This document shows, in pieces, positions 33,346 to 41,482 of a stretch of 64,000 bases of DNA. The DNA lies in assembly GCA_023412715.1 (NCBI GenBank), contig JAEZCC010000025.1, positions 62,001-126,000 of the forward strand, read 5' to 3'. The notes below the pieces were generated by a model. That model made no database searches and was not told where the DNA came from. It saw only the letters and a program-made list of their open reading frames with translations. This stretch comes from Bacillota bacterium. GTDB lineage: Bacteria; Bacillota; Clostridia; Oscillospirales; Acutalibacteraceae. How positions within the stretch are numbered: the first letter of the stretch is position 1; each line of letters starts with the position of its first letter. The translations under genes and the position numbers were made by a program.

Positions 33346-34524
33346 ATGAGCAACTTTGTAAAACGGGACGCTTTTATACCATATAATCTGCCGGACCTGA
33401 CCGACGAAGAGATCGACGAGGTCGTCGCGACCCTGAAATCCGGATGGGTGGCGAAAGGCCCCCGCACCGTGAAATTCGAGCAGGAATTCGCACAGCATGT
33501 CGGCGCGAAGCACGCCGTCGCCATGAACTCCTGCACGGCGGCGCTGCACGTCGCGCTGCTGTCGGCGGGCATCGGCCCCGGCGACGAGGTCATCACCACG
33601 CCGATGACCTTCGCCTCCACGGCGAGCACCGTCATCCACTGCGGCGCGACGCCCGTTTTCGCCGACATCGACTACCGCACCGGCTGCATCGACCCGGACG
33701 AGATCAAAAAGAAAATCACGCCGAAAACCAAAGCGGTCGTTCCGGTGCATTACAGCGGGCAGGTCTGCGACCTGGACCGCATCTACAAAATTGCGGACAA
33801 ATACGGCCTCTTCGTCTCGGAGGACGCCGCGCACGCGCTTGAAAGCCGCTACAAGGGCCGCCTGATCGGCAACAAGCTGAAGGGCACGGCGGCCTACAGC
33901 TTTTACGCGACGAAAAACCTGACGACGGGCGAGGGCGGCATGCTCGCGACGGACAGCGACGAGATCGACGCCAAGGCCCGCATCTGGGCCGGCCAGGGCA
34001 TGAGCCACAACGCCTGGAACCGCTACGCGAAAGGCGGCACCTGGCAGTACGATATCTGCGAGCCGGGCTTCAAGTACAACATGTTTGATATTCAGGCCGC
34101 GCTCGGCCTCGTACAGCTTTCGCGCCTTGACAGCATGCAGGCGCGCCGCCTCAAAATCGCGGAAAAATACCAGCGCGAATTTGCGAAAATAGACGCCGTG
34201 GAGCCGCCCTTCGTGCCGGGGTACGCCGAGCACAGCTGGCACCTGTACGTTCTGCGCATCGTGCCGGAGCTGCTGACCATAGACCGCGACCGCTTTATCG
34301 TGGAGCTGAACGAACGCAACGTCGGCACCAGCGTGCACTTCATCCCAGTGACGTACATGAGCGCCTACACGAAGCGCTTCGGGTTCAAAAAGGGCGATTT
34401 CCCGAACGCCGAAAAGCACTTCGAACGGCTGATTTCGCTGCCGCTGTACCCCACCCTCACGGAAGAGCAGTCCGACTACGTCGTCGCGGCCGTGCGCGAC
34501 ATTGTGGAGAAGTTCCACAAGTAA
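33346..34524 (+). CDS. DegT/DnrJ/EryC1/StrS aminotransferase (PseC/ArnB-like)
   Basis: A 392-aa PLP enzyme. The cofactor Lys lies in YSFYATKNLTTGEGGML, with SEDAAHALESRYKGR upstream; both are typical of UDP-4-keto-hexose aminotransferases such as PseC, PglE and ArnB. The C-terminus has the family's HFIPVTYMSAYTKRFGF segment. It would make a 4-amino sugar, a different reaction from the WbpE-like enzyme. It stands alone on the plus strand, with its own promoter and terminator. Substrate unknown. Confidence 0.85.
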   Translation: MSNFVKRDAFIPYNLPDLTDEEIDEVVATLKSGWVAKGPRTVKFEQEFAQHVGAKHAVAMNSCTAALHVALLSAGIGPGDEVITTPMTFASTASTVIHCGATPVFADIDYRTGCIDPDEIKKKITPKTKAVVPVHYSGQVCDLDRIYKIADKYGLFVSEDAAHALESRYKGRLIGNKLKGTAAYSFYATKNLTTGEGGMLATDSDEIDAKARIWAGQGMSHNAWNRYAKGGTWQYDICEPGFKYNMFDIQAALGLVQLSRLDSMQARRLKIAEKYQREFAKIDAVEPPFVPGYAEHSWHLYVLRIVPELLTIDRDRFIVELNERNVGTSVHFIPVTYMSAYTKRFGFKKGDFPNAEKHFERLISLPLYPTLTEEQSDYVVAAVRDIVEKFHK

Positions 34525-34537
34525 AATCCCAACTGCA

Positions 34538-34578
34538 TAAAACAGGGCCGCGTGCTTCTGCACGCGGCCCTGTTTTAT
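34538..34578. terminator. Strong bidirectional terminator
   Basis: AAAACAGGGCCGCGTG pairs with CACGCGGCCCTGTTTT around CTTCTG. It contains the stop codon of the convergent HD gene. Confidence 0.9.
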
Positions 34579-35090
34579 GCCTGTTTCAGCGTCTTTTTCC
34601 GCCCGAGCAGGGCGGGATCCAGCCTGACGGCAGGCCGGCGGCGCAGCGTCTCGACCAGCGAACAGTACTTGTCTGCGGCGCTCACAAGGTACGCCTCGCC
34701 GTATTTCGGCAGCGCAGGGGTCAGCGGCCACATATGTTTCAGGATAATATCGCGTTCGCGGTCGGTCAGCGAAAAACGGGCCTCCGCGTTTTGCAGGGCC
34801 GTCCTGGGGTGCGTAAACCCGTGCAGCCCCCTTCTGTCGCCGCCGCCCGTATGCCAGTCGTAAAGAAAAAAGTCGTGCAGCAAAGCCCCGCGGATTAGGC
34901 TTCTGCGGTCGAAAGAAACAGGAAGGGCTTCACAGATCCAGAAGCTGACGTAAGCGACGGAAAGGCTGTGCTCCAGCGTGGAAACCTCCGCATGCTGAAC
35001 AAAGCGCGCCATGGAGCGGACGTCCTCCGACCGCATGAGATCCCCGACGCATTCTTCAAAATAGGCGTACTGCTTTTTTGTCAGCCGCAA
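34575..35090 (-). CDS. HD domain phosphohydrolase-like protein
   Basis: A 171-aa protein with an HD metal-binding set: an early His in STLEHSLSVAYV, His-Asp in GALLHDFFLYDW, and a late Asp in SAADKYCS. Such small HD proteins hydrolyse nucleotides or phosphate esters; substrate unknown. The start is TTG with GGAGGAGG about 11 nt upstream. Earlier in-frame codons would overlap the abrB terminator and gene. Confidence 0.72.
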   Translation of the reverse strand: MRLTKKQYAYFEECVGDLMRSEDVRSMARFVQHAEVSTLEHSLSVAYVSFWICEALPVSFDRRSLIRGALLHDFFLYDWHTGGGDRRGLHGFTHPRTALQNAEARFSLTDRERDIILKHMWPLTPALPKYGEAYLVSAADKYCSLVETLRRRPAVRLDPALLGRKKTLKQA

Positions 35091-35118
35091 CGGGAACGGC
35101 ACCTCCTCCGTTTCTCCA

Positions 35119-35145
35119 TAAAAAAGCCGGGACAAACGCCCCGGT
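35119..35145 (-). terminator. Terminator of the abrB-like gene
   Basis: CCGGG and CCCGG frame GCGTTTGT, with CTTTTTTA following on the minus strand, just before the HD gene. Confidence 0.65.
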
Positions 35146-35166
35146 ATGTTCCTCTGGAAAAAGATT

Positions 35167-35442
35167 TCACTCCTGCGAACGAGTCTCGTCGCCGAGCGAT
35201 TTTTCGGAAAGCTTTTTCCGGCAGTCCTTGCAGACATTGTAGCCGTGGAACCGCACAATATCGTTCATCCCGCCGCAGAAGACGCAGGTCGGCTCATATT
35301 TTTTCAGAATAATCTTGCCGTCGTCGTCAACATAGATCTCCAATGGATCCTTCTCTTTGATGTTCAGTGTAACGCGAAGCTCTTTCGGCAACACGATCCT
35401 TCCCAATTCGTCAACTTTCCGCACAATCCCCGTAAATTTCAA
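35167..35442 (-). CDS. abrB: AbrB/SpoVT-family transition-state regulator
   Basis: A 91-aa DNA-binding protein. The swapped-hairpin AbrB domain is FTGIVRKVDELGRIVLPKEL at residues 3-22. The C-terminal half has two CxxC pairs (CVFC, CKDC), a likely zinc site, common in clostridial AbrB proteins. AbrB represses stationary-phase and sporulation genes during growth. The start is TTG after AAAGGATG. It has its own consensus promoter. Confidence 0.85.
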   Translation of the reverse strand: MKFTGIVRKVDELGRIVLPKELRVTLNIKEKDPLEIYVDDDGKIILKKYEPTCVFCGGMNDIVRFHGYNVCKDCRKKLSEKSLGDETRSQE

Positions 35443-35510
35443 AGAACGACATCCTTTCAAAAAAAATTGCACCCGACAGAAAAACACCATATCCTTATCT
35501 TTTCACCGTT

Positions 35511-35539
35511 ATGATACTATGTTTTTCCAAATTTGTCAA
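35511..35539 (-). promoter_or_regulatory. Promoter of the abrB-like gene
   Basis: Minus-strand TTGACA and TATCAT with a 17-bp spacer, about 70 bp upstream of the TTG start in AT-rich DNA. Confidence 0.75.
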
Positions 35540-35635
35540 TTCATAGTACCACGCATGGAAGAACATGTCAAGGGACTATTGCCCTTCTTTTGCGAATATA
35601 TTATACGGATTATATGATGTTTTTACAGACAGGGG

Positions 35636-36223
35636 ATGAACAGACTGTTAAATTACATCTGGACCGCCATGATCCTGTTCAGCGTGATCTGCGCCGCGGC
35701 GACCGGGCGGATGTCGGAGCTTTCCGCATCCATCCTGAACGGGGCCGGCGGCGCCGTCACGCTCGTCATCTCGCTGACCGGGATGATGTGCGCGTGGACC
35801 GGCCTGATGAAGGTGGCGGAAAACGCGGGCGTCACCCGCCTGTTGTCACGTATGCTCAGCCCGCTGATGCGCCTTCTTTTTCCGTCCTGCAAAAAAGACG
35901 GGCCGGCCGTGCGGGCCATGTGCATGAACATCACGGCGAACCTGCTGGGCCTGGGCAACGCCGCGACGCCGCTCGGCATCGCCGCCATGAAAGAGCTGAA
36001 AAAGGCCTCCCCGTCGCAGACGGCCAGCAACGCGATGGTCACGTTCGTCGTACTGAACACGGCTTCCATCCAGCTGATCCCGACGTTCATGGCGACGCTC
36101 CGCGCCCAGTACGGCTCTGCCGCGCCGTTCGACATTCTGCCCGCGGTGTGGGTGACCTCGCTCGGCGCGGTCACCGTGGGGATGGCGGCGGCAAAGCTTC
36201 TGGAGGGCCGGCCGGATGGGTAG
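35636..36223 (+). CDS. spmA: Spore maturation protein A
   Basis: A 195-aa membrane protein of the nucleoside-recognition (Gate) family. The hydrophobic opening NYIWTAMILFSVICAAATGR, then the loop NITANLLGLGNAATPLGIAA, is characteristic of SpmA. SpmA and SpmB are needed for normal spore core dehydration. It overlaps spmB by 8 bp. Confidence 0.9.
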   Translation: MNRLLNYIWTAMILFSVICAAATGRMSELSASILNGAGGAVTLVISLTGMMCAWTGLMKVAENAGVTRLLSRMLSPLMRLLFPSCKKDGPAVRAMCMNITANLLGLGNAATPLGIAAMKELKKASPSQTASNAMVTFVVLNTASIQLIPTFMATLRAQYGSAAPFDILPAVWVTSLGAVTVGMAAAKLLEGRPDG

Positions 36224-36737
36224 CTTCGGGGTCTGGGTCCTGCCGGCCGTGCTGCTTGCGATCGTTCTGGCCGGTTTTCTGCGCGGGGTGCCGGTCTTCG
36301 ACACGTTCCTCACCGGGGCGAAAGAGGGCCTGCAGGCCTCCGTCTCCATCCTCCCCACGCTCGTCGGGCTTATCATGGCGGTCTCCATGCTGAGCGCGTC
36401 CGGCGCGCTGGACCTGCTTTCTTCCCTGCTGGCGCCCGCGGCGCAGTTTCTCGGGCTGCCGCCGCAGGTCATCCCCCTCGCGCTGATCAAGCCCTTCTCC
36501 GGCAGCGGCTCGACGGCCGTCCTGACGCAGATTTTCAAGGACAACAGCCCGGACAGCCCTGCCGGCCGGGTCGCCTCGGTCATGTCGGGCTCCACCGAGA
36601 CGACCTTCTACGCCATTGCCGTCTACTACGGCGCCGTCGGGGTAAAAAAGACGCGCCACACCCTGCCGGCGGCGCTTCTTGCCGATTTTGCCGCCTGCGT
36701 GCTTTCTTCTCTGACCGTCCGGCTCTTCTTCGGATGA
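36216..36737 (+). CDS. spmB: Spore maturation protein B
   Basis: A 173-aa Gate-family membrane protein, partner of SpmA. Landmarks are VFDTFLTGAKEGLQ, the ALIKPFSGSGS loop and the conserved MSGSTETTFYAIAVYYGAVG segment. It is translationally coupled to spmA. Confidence 0.9.
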   Translation: MGSFGVWVLPAVLLAIVLAGFLRGVPVFDTFLTGAKEGLQASVSILPTLVGLIMAVSMLSASGALDLLSSLLAPAAQFLGLPPQVIPLALIKPFSGSGSTAVLTQIFKDNSPDSPAGRVASVMSGSTETTFYAIAVYYGAVGVKKTRHTLPAALLADFAACVLSSLTVRLFFG

Positions 36738-36764
36738 AAAATTTACGGCGCCGCGCCGGAACGA

Positions 36765-36793
36765 TTGCATAACCGCCCGGTTCTTGCTATAAT
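36765..36793 (+). promoter_or_regulatory. Promoter of coaX
   Basis: TTGCAT and TATAAT with a 17-bp spacer, about 75 bp before the coaX ATG. Confidence 0.7.
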
Positions 36794-36868
36794 AAATGGC
36801 TGTATGATTCCGGTGAGAAAGGGCAGGCGCGCGCCGCCCCCTCCGCCGCAGACAGGAGCGGAAAAAGC

Positions 36869-37654
36869 ATGATTTTGGTTCTGGATATCGGCAACACGAA
36901 CATCACGATGGGGGCTTACCGCGAAGAAGAGCTGCTGTTCGTTTCGCGCATGAAAACGGACCGCCTGAAAATGGCCGACGAGTACGCGATAGAAATGCAG
37001 GAAATCCTGCGTCTGTACGGGGTCTCGCTGCAGGAAATCGAGGGCTGCGCCGTCAGCTCCGTCGTGCCCGCGGTCAACAGGGCCGTGGTCAGGGCCATCC
37101 GCCGGCTGATCCGGGTCAGGCCAATCTGCGTCGGGCCCGAGACGAAGACCGGGATCCGCATCGAACACGTGCGCTCCGAAATCGTCGGCGCGGACCTGAT
37201 CGTCGGCTGCGTGGCGGCCGCGCGGATGTTCCCCGGCCCGTGCATCATTCTCGACATGGGCACGGCGACCACCTTCGTCGTGCTGGACGAAAACAGGAAC
37301 ATGCTGGGCGGCGCCATCGCGCCGGGCGTCGGAATCTCTCTGGACGCCCTGACGAGCCGCACGGCACAGCTGCCCTCCGTAAGCCTGGAGGCGCCCCGCT
37401 GCGTCATCGGAGACAACACGGCGGAATGCATGCGCTCCGGGCTGATCACCGGCACCGCCTGCATGATTGACGGCATGTGCGACCGCATCGAGAAAGAACT
37501 CGGCAGGCCGTGCAGCGTCGTCGCCACGGGCGGGCTGGCGCGCGAGGTTATCTCGCAGTGCCGGCGGTCCATCGTCCACTGCGACACCCTGCTGCTGGAC
37601 GGCCTGCGCATTATCTACGGGCAGAACGCCGCGGTTCCCGAAGGGGCGGTATAA
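36869..37654 (+). CDS. coaX: Type III pantothenate kinase
   Basis: A 261-aa ASKHA-fold kinase for the first step of coenzyme A synthesis. The P-loop-like start is MILVLDIGNTNITMG, the pantothenate-binding GADLIVGCVAAARMF follows, then the DMGTATTF motif, and VATGGLARE near the end. CoaX needs a monovalent cation and is not feedback-inhibited by CoA. Monocistronic, after spmAB. Confidence 0.93.
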   Translation: MILVLDIGNTNITMGAYREEELLFVSRMKTDRLKMADEYAIEMQEILRLYGVSLQEIEGCAVSSVVPAVNRAVVRAIRRLIRVRPICVGPETKTGIRIEHVRSEIVGADLIVGCVAAARMFPGPCIILDMGTATTFVVLDENRNMLGGAIAPGVGISLDALTSRTAQLPSVSLEAPRCVIGDNTAECMRSGLITGTACMIDGMCDRIEKELGRPCSVVATGGLAREVISQCRRSIVHCDTLLLDGLRIIYGQNAAVPEGAV

Positions 37655-37691
37655 AAAAACGGGCCGCCTTTTCCTCACAGAAAAAGGCGGC
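37653..37691 (-). terminator. Terminator of the DUF378 gene
   Basis: GCCGCCTTTT pairs with AAAAGGCGGC, and seven T follow on the minus strand. It also lies just after coaX but lacks a plus-strand T-run. Confidence 0.75.
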
Positions 37692-37735
37692 ATGATTTGC
37701 AGGCGGAAAATCGCCGTTTTGTAAAAGGCCAGACC

Positions 37736-37972
37736 CTATGCGGAATGCGCCGTGTGCGCGGTGCGCTCGCTGCTGTCTTCTTCATGGAACAGCAGGTGGA
37801 CGCACCAGATGGCGGCAATCGCCACAAGCACAAAAACCACACGGCTGCCCGCGGTGAGCTGCCCGCCGAAAATCCAGCCTACAATATCAAAACCGAAAAG
37901 GCCGATGGAACCCCAGTTCAGACCGCCTATAATCGTAATCGTCAAAGCGATTTTATCAAGTACGGACTCCAC
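37736..37972 (-). CDS. DUF378 family small membrane protein
   Basis: A 78-aa protein with two transmembrane helices. ALTITIIGGLNWGSIGLFGF matches the DUF378 hallmark; the second helix is about residues 45-63. A His/Glu/Ala-rich tail ends the protein. Function unknown. The start is GTG with AAAGGAAG 8 nt upstream, in preference to another GTG three codons earlier. Confidence 0.8.
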   Translation of the reverse strand: MESVLDKIALTITIIGGLNWGSIGLFGFDIVGWIFGGQLTAGSRVVFVLVAIAAIWCVHLLFHEEDSSERTAHTAHSA

Positions 37973-38092
37973 TAGAACCACTTCCTTTCGGCAATAGTAT
38001 GCCTGCGCAGAGCTGCAAATATGCGCTGGACTGTTTCCTGTCGTTTTTGAGAAGCCTCTTACGTTTTTTACAAAACCGCGTCACGCCGGAAA

Positions 38093-38125
38093 TAAAAACA
38101 GCGGGCGCACTTAGGTGCACCCGCC
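38093..38125 (-). terminator. Terminator of the zinc-ribbon gene
   Basis: GCGGGTGCAC pairs with GTGCGCCCGC (one mismatch) around a 4-nt loop, with TGTTTTTA following on the minus strand. Confidence 0.7.
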
Positions 38126-38162
38126 GCATATTTCGTTGTTCAGCAGACAAAACCCGAATGGT

Positions 38163-38441
38163 TCAGCCTTCCTCTTTCATCTTTGCAAAGCATTCGCTGC
38201 AATAAACCGGACGGCCTTCGGTCGGCTGGAACGGCACTTTGCAGGGGGCGCCGCAGGAAGCGCAGACAGCGTCGTACATTTCGCGCTGGGGCTTCTGGTT
38301 TGCGCGGCGGGCTTTGCGGCAGTCGGGACACCTTTTCGGTTCATTGGTAAAGCCTTTCGCAGAATAAAACTCCTGCTCACCGGCAGTCCAGATAAACTCC
38401 TTCCCGCATTCCTGACAGACTAATGTTTTGTCTTCGAACAT
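38163..38441 (-). CDS. Zinc-ribbon protein with two or more CxxC pairs
   Basis: A 92-aa cytoplasmic protein. Cys pairs occur in CQECGKEF, CPDCRKAR, CASCGAPC and CSECF, enough for two zinc sites. The first half (FIWTAGEQEFYSAKGF, then EPKRCPDCR) matches the probable zinc-ribbon zf-trcl type. The second half resembles a CxxC ribbon often fused to it. Function unknown. Confidence 0.75.
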   Translation of the reverse strand: MFEDKTLVCQECGKEFIWTAGEQEFYSAKGFTNEPKRCPDCRKARRANQKPQREMYDAVCASCGAPCKVPFQPTEGRPVYCSECFAKMKEEG

Positions 38442-38475
38442 AACCTTTTTACCTCACTCTGTGTGAAATTTTTTT

Positions 38476-38544
38476 GCCCTGGGACGGAGTTGAACCGACA
38501 ACCTTTGGAATTACCAAATGCTCTTGCGTTAAGCTACTGGGGCA
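38476..38544 (-). pseudogene. Degenerate tRNA-like sequence
   Basis: Read on the minus strand, a tRNA outline can be drawn: T-loop GGTTCAACTCC, D-arm GCTT...GAGC, and a 7-nt anticodon loop GTAATTC. Two acceptor pairs and one T-stem pair are broken, G19 is lost, the variable loop has three bases, CCA is not encoded, and the anticodon reads AAT, not normal in bacteria. I treat it as a decayed tRNA. The region around it (38442-38871) is AT-rich and holds no ORF. Confidence 0.6.
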
Positions 38545-38871
38545 TAAATAAGGGCTTCATTCCCGATCAGTTTATAATAATTTGTTTCCATTGTCAAGCT
38601 TTATTTTGAATTATTTGAAAAATATCCTGAAATTTTCCTAATTTTCTCGCACGTTTCGTTTTTTTTCCATGAACTATAACTATTTTCGCATTATCCCCGG
38701 GCGGGAGATTCCGCCGCCCCTCGGCGGGGCCGGGCGGAAAGGACGCCCGGATTTTTCCCGGCACGCGATTGTAACCCGTTCAAAAGAATGATATTATCGT
38801 TCTGTAATGACGCCGGGGATGGTTTTTCAGCTGAAATTTTGAAAAAGATACAGGAAAGACAGGACTTTACC

Positions 38872-39237
38872 ATGAGAACAATCACCCAAATCATCATCGA
38901 TACCCCTGACGCGGAAAAACTCGCCTCTTTTTACCGGACCTTTTTCTGGATTCTCCCGGAGCCGGACGTCGCAGGACCCGGGGAAAAACAGTCCGGCTGG
39001 CTTTTGAAATTTGACGGCTCGACGAGCCTGCTTCTGGTGCAGAGCGCCGGGGGCGCCGGCAGGGCCGGGCGCGCGCAGTTCGCCCTCAGCGTCGGCAGCG
39101 AGCAGGAAGTCGACGGCCTCGCGGCCAGCATGGTGCGGGGCGGCGCTTCCATGGTGCAGGCGCCGCGGAAAACGCACGGGCTTTACCGCTGCTCTTTCGC
39201 CGACCCGGACGGCAACCTGATTTTCATTACAGCCTAG
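38872..39237 (+). CDS. VOC (glyoxalase/dioxygenase superfamily) protein
   Basis: A 121-aa protein with the beta-alpha-beta-beta-beta modules of the VOC fold. The opening TQIIIDTPDAEKLASFYRTF and closing YRCSFADPDGNLIFIT are typical. The usual metal His/Glu set is incomplete, so it may be a binding or resistance protein rather than an enzyme. The start is an ATG after AGGAC. Confidence 0.72.
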   Translation: MRTITQIIIDTPDAEKLASFYRTFFWILPEPDVAGPGEKQSGWLLKFDGSTSLLLVQSAGGAGRAGRAQFALSVGSEQEVDGLAASMVRGGASMVQAPRKTHGLYRCSFADPDGNLIFITA

Positions 39238-39289
39238 CGCAGGCGGCCCGGCCCGCAGGAGCGCGGGCAGGGACCCGGAGGCCATTTTT

Positions 39290-40054
39290 ATGAATTACGA
39301 CAAACTGGTCAGCACCACGGCCGACGTCGGCTACCTTCTTATTTCGAGCGGGGCCGAAATCTCGCGCGCGGAAGAATCCATGCGGAGGATCTTCCGTGCA
39401 TACGGCGTGGAAAACGGCGAGGTCTTCGCCATTCCGAATTTTCTGAGCGTCTCGGTCGGCACGGCCGAGGGGCGCCCCGTCACCGCAATCCGGCGCATCG
39501 CATCGCGCCAGACGGACATGCGGCGCGTCGCCCTCGCGAACGATCTATGCCGGCGCATCTGCTTCGCAAAGCCGAACCTGTACCATGTCGACCGCGAAAT
39601 CGCGCGGATCGGCTCGCTGCCGTCCGTGCCCGTGTGGCTGCAGACGGCGGCGTTCGCAGTGGTCGCGTTCTCTTTCACGCTCTTTTACGGCGGCAATTTT
39701 TCGGACGCGGCGGTCGCTTTTCTCGGCGGCGCCGCGCTGCGCCCGGTATGCCGCATTCTGGAGCGCTTTCACGTCAACACGTTTTTCATCCACGTGACCG
39801 CAAGCTTTGTCGCGGCGGCCATCGCGCTGACTTTCGCGCATTTCAACATCTACCTGAACTACGACAAAATCATTATCGGCATCCTGATGAACCTTGTGCC
39901 GGGCATCGCCATCACCGATTTTATGCGCGACATCATCGCGGGGGACATGATCTCCGGCATCCTCCGCCTGATTGAAAGCCTGCTGGTGGCCACGGCCATC
40001 GCCATCGGGGCGGGCATCGCGCTGACCGCGACCCGCATGATCTGGGGGGTGTGA
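39290..40054 (+). CDS. Threonine/serine exporter, ThrE N-terminal half
   Basis: A 254-aa membrane protein of the DUF1212/YjjP type. The hydrophilic start includes the conserved SSGAEISRAEESMRRI and about five transmembrane helices follow from residue 120. Together with the next gene it makes up the two halves of ThrE, which exports threonine and serine. 3 bp before the partner gene. Confidence 0.83.
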   Translation: MNYDKLVSTTADVGYLLISSGAEISRAEESMRRIFRAYGVENGEVFAIPNFLSVSVGTAEGRPVTAIRRIASRQTDMRRVALANDLCRRICFAKPNLYHVDREIARIGSLPSVPVWLQTAAFAVVAFSFTLFYGGNFSDAAVAFLGGAALRPVCRILERFHVNTFFIHVTASFVAAAIALTFAHFNIYLNYDKIIIGILMNLVPGIAITDFMRDIIAGDMISGILRLIESLLVATAIAIGAGIALTATRMIWGV

Positions 40055-40057
40055 GCG

Positions 40058-40531
40058 GTGGAATATCTCGCGTGCCTGTGGGCGTTCTTCGCCTGCGTGG
40101 GGTTCTGCCTGCTGTTCAACATCCGCGGGAAGGACATCTTTTTCACCGCCCTCGGCGGCTCGCTCGGGTGGCTGGTCTACCTTCTGCTGAATTTTCTTGC
40201 GAACGACATCTTCCAGTTTTTTCTGGCGACGACCGCGACGGCCGTCTACTCTGAAATCATGGCGCGCGTCTTCAAAAAGCCCGCGACGGAATACCAGGTT
40301 GTCGCGCTGCTGCCCATGGTGCCGGGCGGCGGCATCTTTTACACCATGGAGTACTGCGTCATCGGCAACAACGCCATGTTCTCGCAGACGGGCCTGCACA
40401 CGCTCGGAATCTCCGGGGCGCTGGCGATGGGCATCCTGCTCGTCTCGACCCTGTTCCGCATCGGCTCGGGCGGGACCCGCGGCCGCGGGCCGTTTCGCCC
40501 CGCCGTGCTGCGGCGGGGCGAAAGAAAGTAG
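40058..40531 (+). CDS. Threonine/serine exporter, ThrE C-terminal half (DUF3815/YjjB-like)
   Basis: A 157-aa protein with about five hydrophobic helices. The central LLPMVPGGGIFYTMEYCVIG is the family hallmark. The start is GTG with a weak ribosome-binding site, so translation probably depends on the upstream half. Confidence 0.83.
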   Translation: MEYLACLWAFFACVGFCLLFNIRGKDIFFTALGGSLGWLVYLLLNFLANDIFQFFLATTATAVYSEIMARVFKKPATEYQVVALLPMVPGGGIFYTMEYCVIGNNAMFSQTGLHTLGISGALAMGILLVSTLFRIGSGGTRGRGPFRPAVLRRGERK

Positions 40532-40561
40532 GCGGAGCGGATAGTCCCGCGGTGAAAGGCG

Positions 40562-41305
40562 CTATGCGCCCGCCGTGCCTGCGCGGATGGCGCGGGAAAT
40601 AAACTCCGCCAGCCCCTCGCCGTACCGGTCGATGTTTTTGCGGAAGCGCTCGTCGGCGACATACATCTCGCCGAGTCCGGCAAGGATCTCGTCCGTACAG
40701 GTATAGAACCATTTCGTGATGAAATCCTGCCGCCGCCTGACAAGCGCCTGCACCGCCGGATCCTCCGGCGGCTTTTTCATTTTCATTTCCGCCGCAAAGG
40801 CGCGGAAAATCTCTTCCGCCTCCAACTGGATCTTTGCCCAGTCCTCCGGGCCGTAGGAGGCCGTTTTCTTTTCGCTCTCCCGCCAGGCTTCGGTACTGCC
40901 CCAGCGCTCTTTCGCCTCTCCGGCGTATTCCTGGCGCGCGGCCTCGATTGCCGTGCTGTCGAACTCCTGAAAGCTCATACTCTGTTCTCCTTTCAAAATT
41001 CTGTCCACAAGGCGGAGCAGGCCGTCCAGACGGTCGCGCTCCATCGTGAGAAGCCTGCGGTGCTCCAGAAGCGCCTTCCGGGAATCGAAGCCGGGGTCCG
41101 ACAAAATTCTGCGTATGTCCGCAAGAGGAAATCCGAGCTCCCGGAAGAACAGAATCTGCTGCAGCCTTTTCAGCTCTTCTTCCCCGTACAGGCGGTACCC
41201 CGCCTCCGTCGTCCCCGCCGGCCTGAGCAGGCCGATCGAATCGTAATAGTGCAGCGTGCGCACGCTGACCCCGGAAAGCCGCGCCGTTTCCCTGACCGTT
41301 TTCAT
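40562..41305 (-). CDS. MerR-family regulator with a TipAS effector domain
   Basis: A 247-aa TipAL-type activator. The N-terminal MerR winged helix is TARLSGVSVRTLHYYDSIGL; a coiled dimerisation helix runs to about residue 115; then a TipAS domain (EYAGEAKERWGSTEAW and MYVADERFRKNIDRYGEGLA). TipAS binds thiopeptide-like or other multidrug ligands. The promoter upstream has the 19-bp spacer typical of MerR control, so it is probably autoregulated. It converges on the ThrE pair. Confidence 0.88.
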   Translation of the reverse strand: MKTVRETARLSGVSVRTLHYYDSIGLLRPAGTTEAGYRLYGEEELKRLQQILFFRELGFPLADIRRILSDPGFDSRKALLEHRRLLTMERDRLDGLLRLVDRILKGEQSMSFQEFDSTAIEAARQEYAGEAKERWGSTEAWRESEKKTASYGPEDWAKIQLEAEEIFRAFAAEMKMKKPPEDPAVQALVRRRQDFITKWFYTCTDEILAGLGEMYVADERFRKNIDRYGEGLAEFISRAIRAGTAGA

Positions 41306-41328
41306 GGCAATCCCCGCCTTTCCTCTCT

Positions 41329-41359
41329 ATCCTACACTATGACGCTGCGTCGCAGTCAA
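41329..41359 (-). promoter_or_regulatory. MerR-type promoter/operator of the TipAS regulator
   Basis: Minus-strand TTGACT and TAGGAT are separated by 19 bp, too long for normal sigma-A use. The spacer contains the dyad GACGC-a-GCGTC. This is the classic architecture that a MerR protein untwists. Confidence 0.75.
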
Positions 41360-41482
41360 GCATTTTTTTGATATTTTTGCGGCGTTTTCCACACGAGCCG
41401 TGCCTTTGCCCCGGAAAATGTTGTATAATAATAACGATAAGGCGATTTGTTTTATCAGGAAATCAACAGCAAAGGTGAAAAA

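Noticed and set aside
34719..34731. Long minus-strand reading frame from 34731 running opposite the PseC-like aminotransferase
   Set aside because: It mostly mirrors the aminotransferase gene in complement and also crosses a strong terminator and two promoters.
38690..38770. GC-rich inverted repeats upstream of the VOC gene
   Set aside because: CCGCC/GGCGG pairs are plentiful there but give no single stable terminator with a T-run, and no match to the dispersed repeat.
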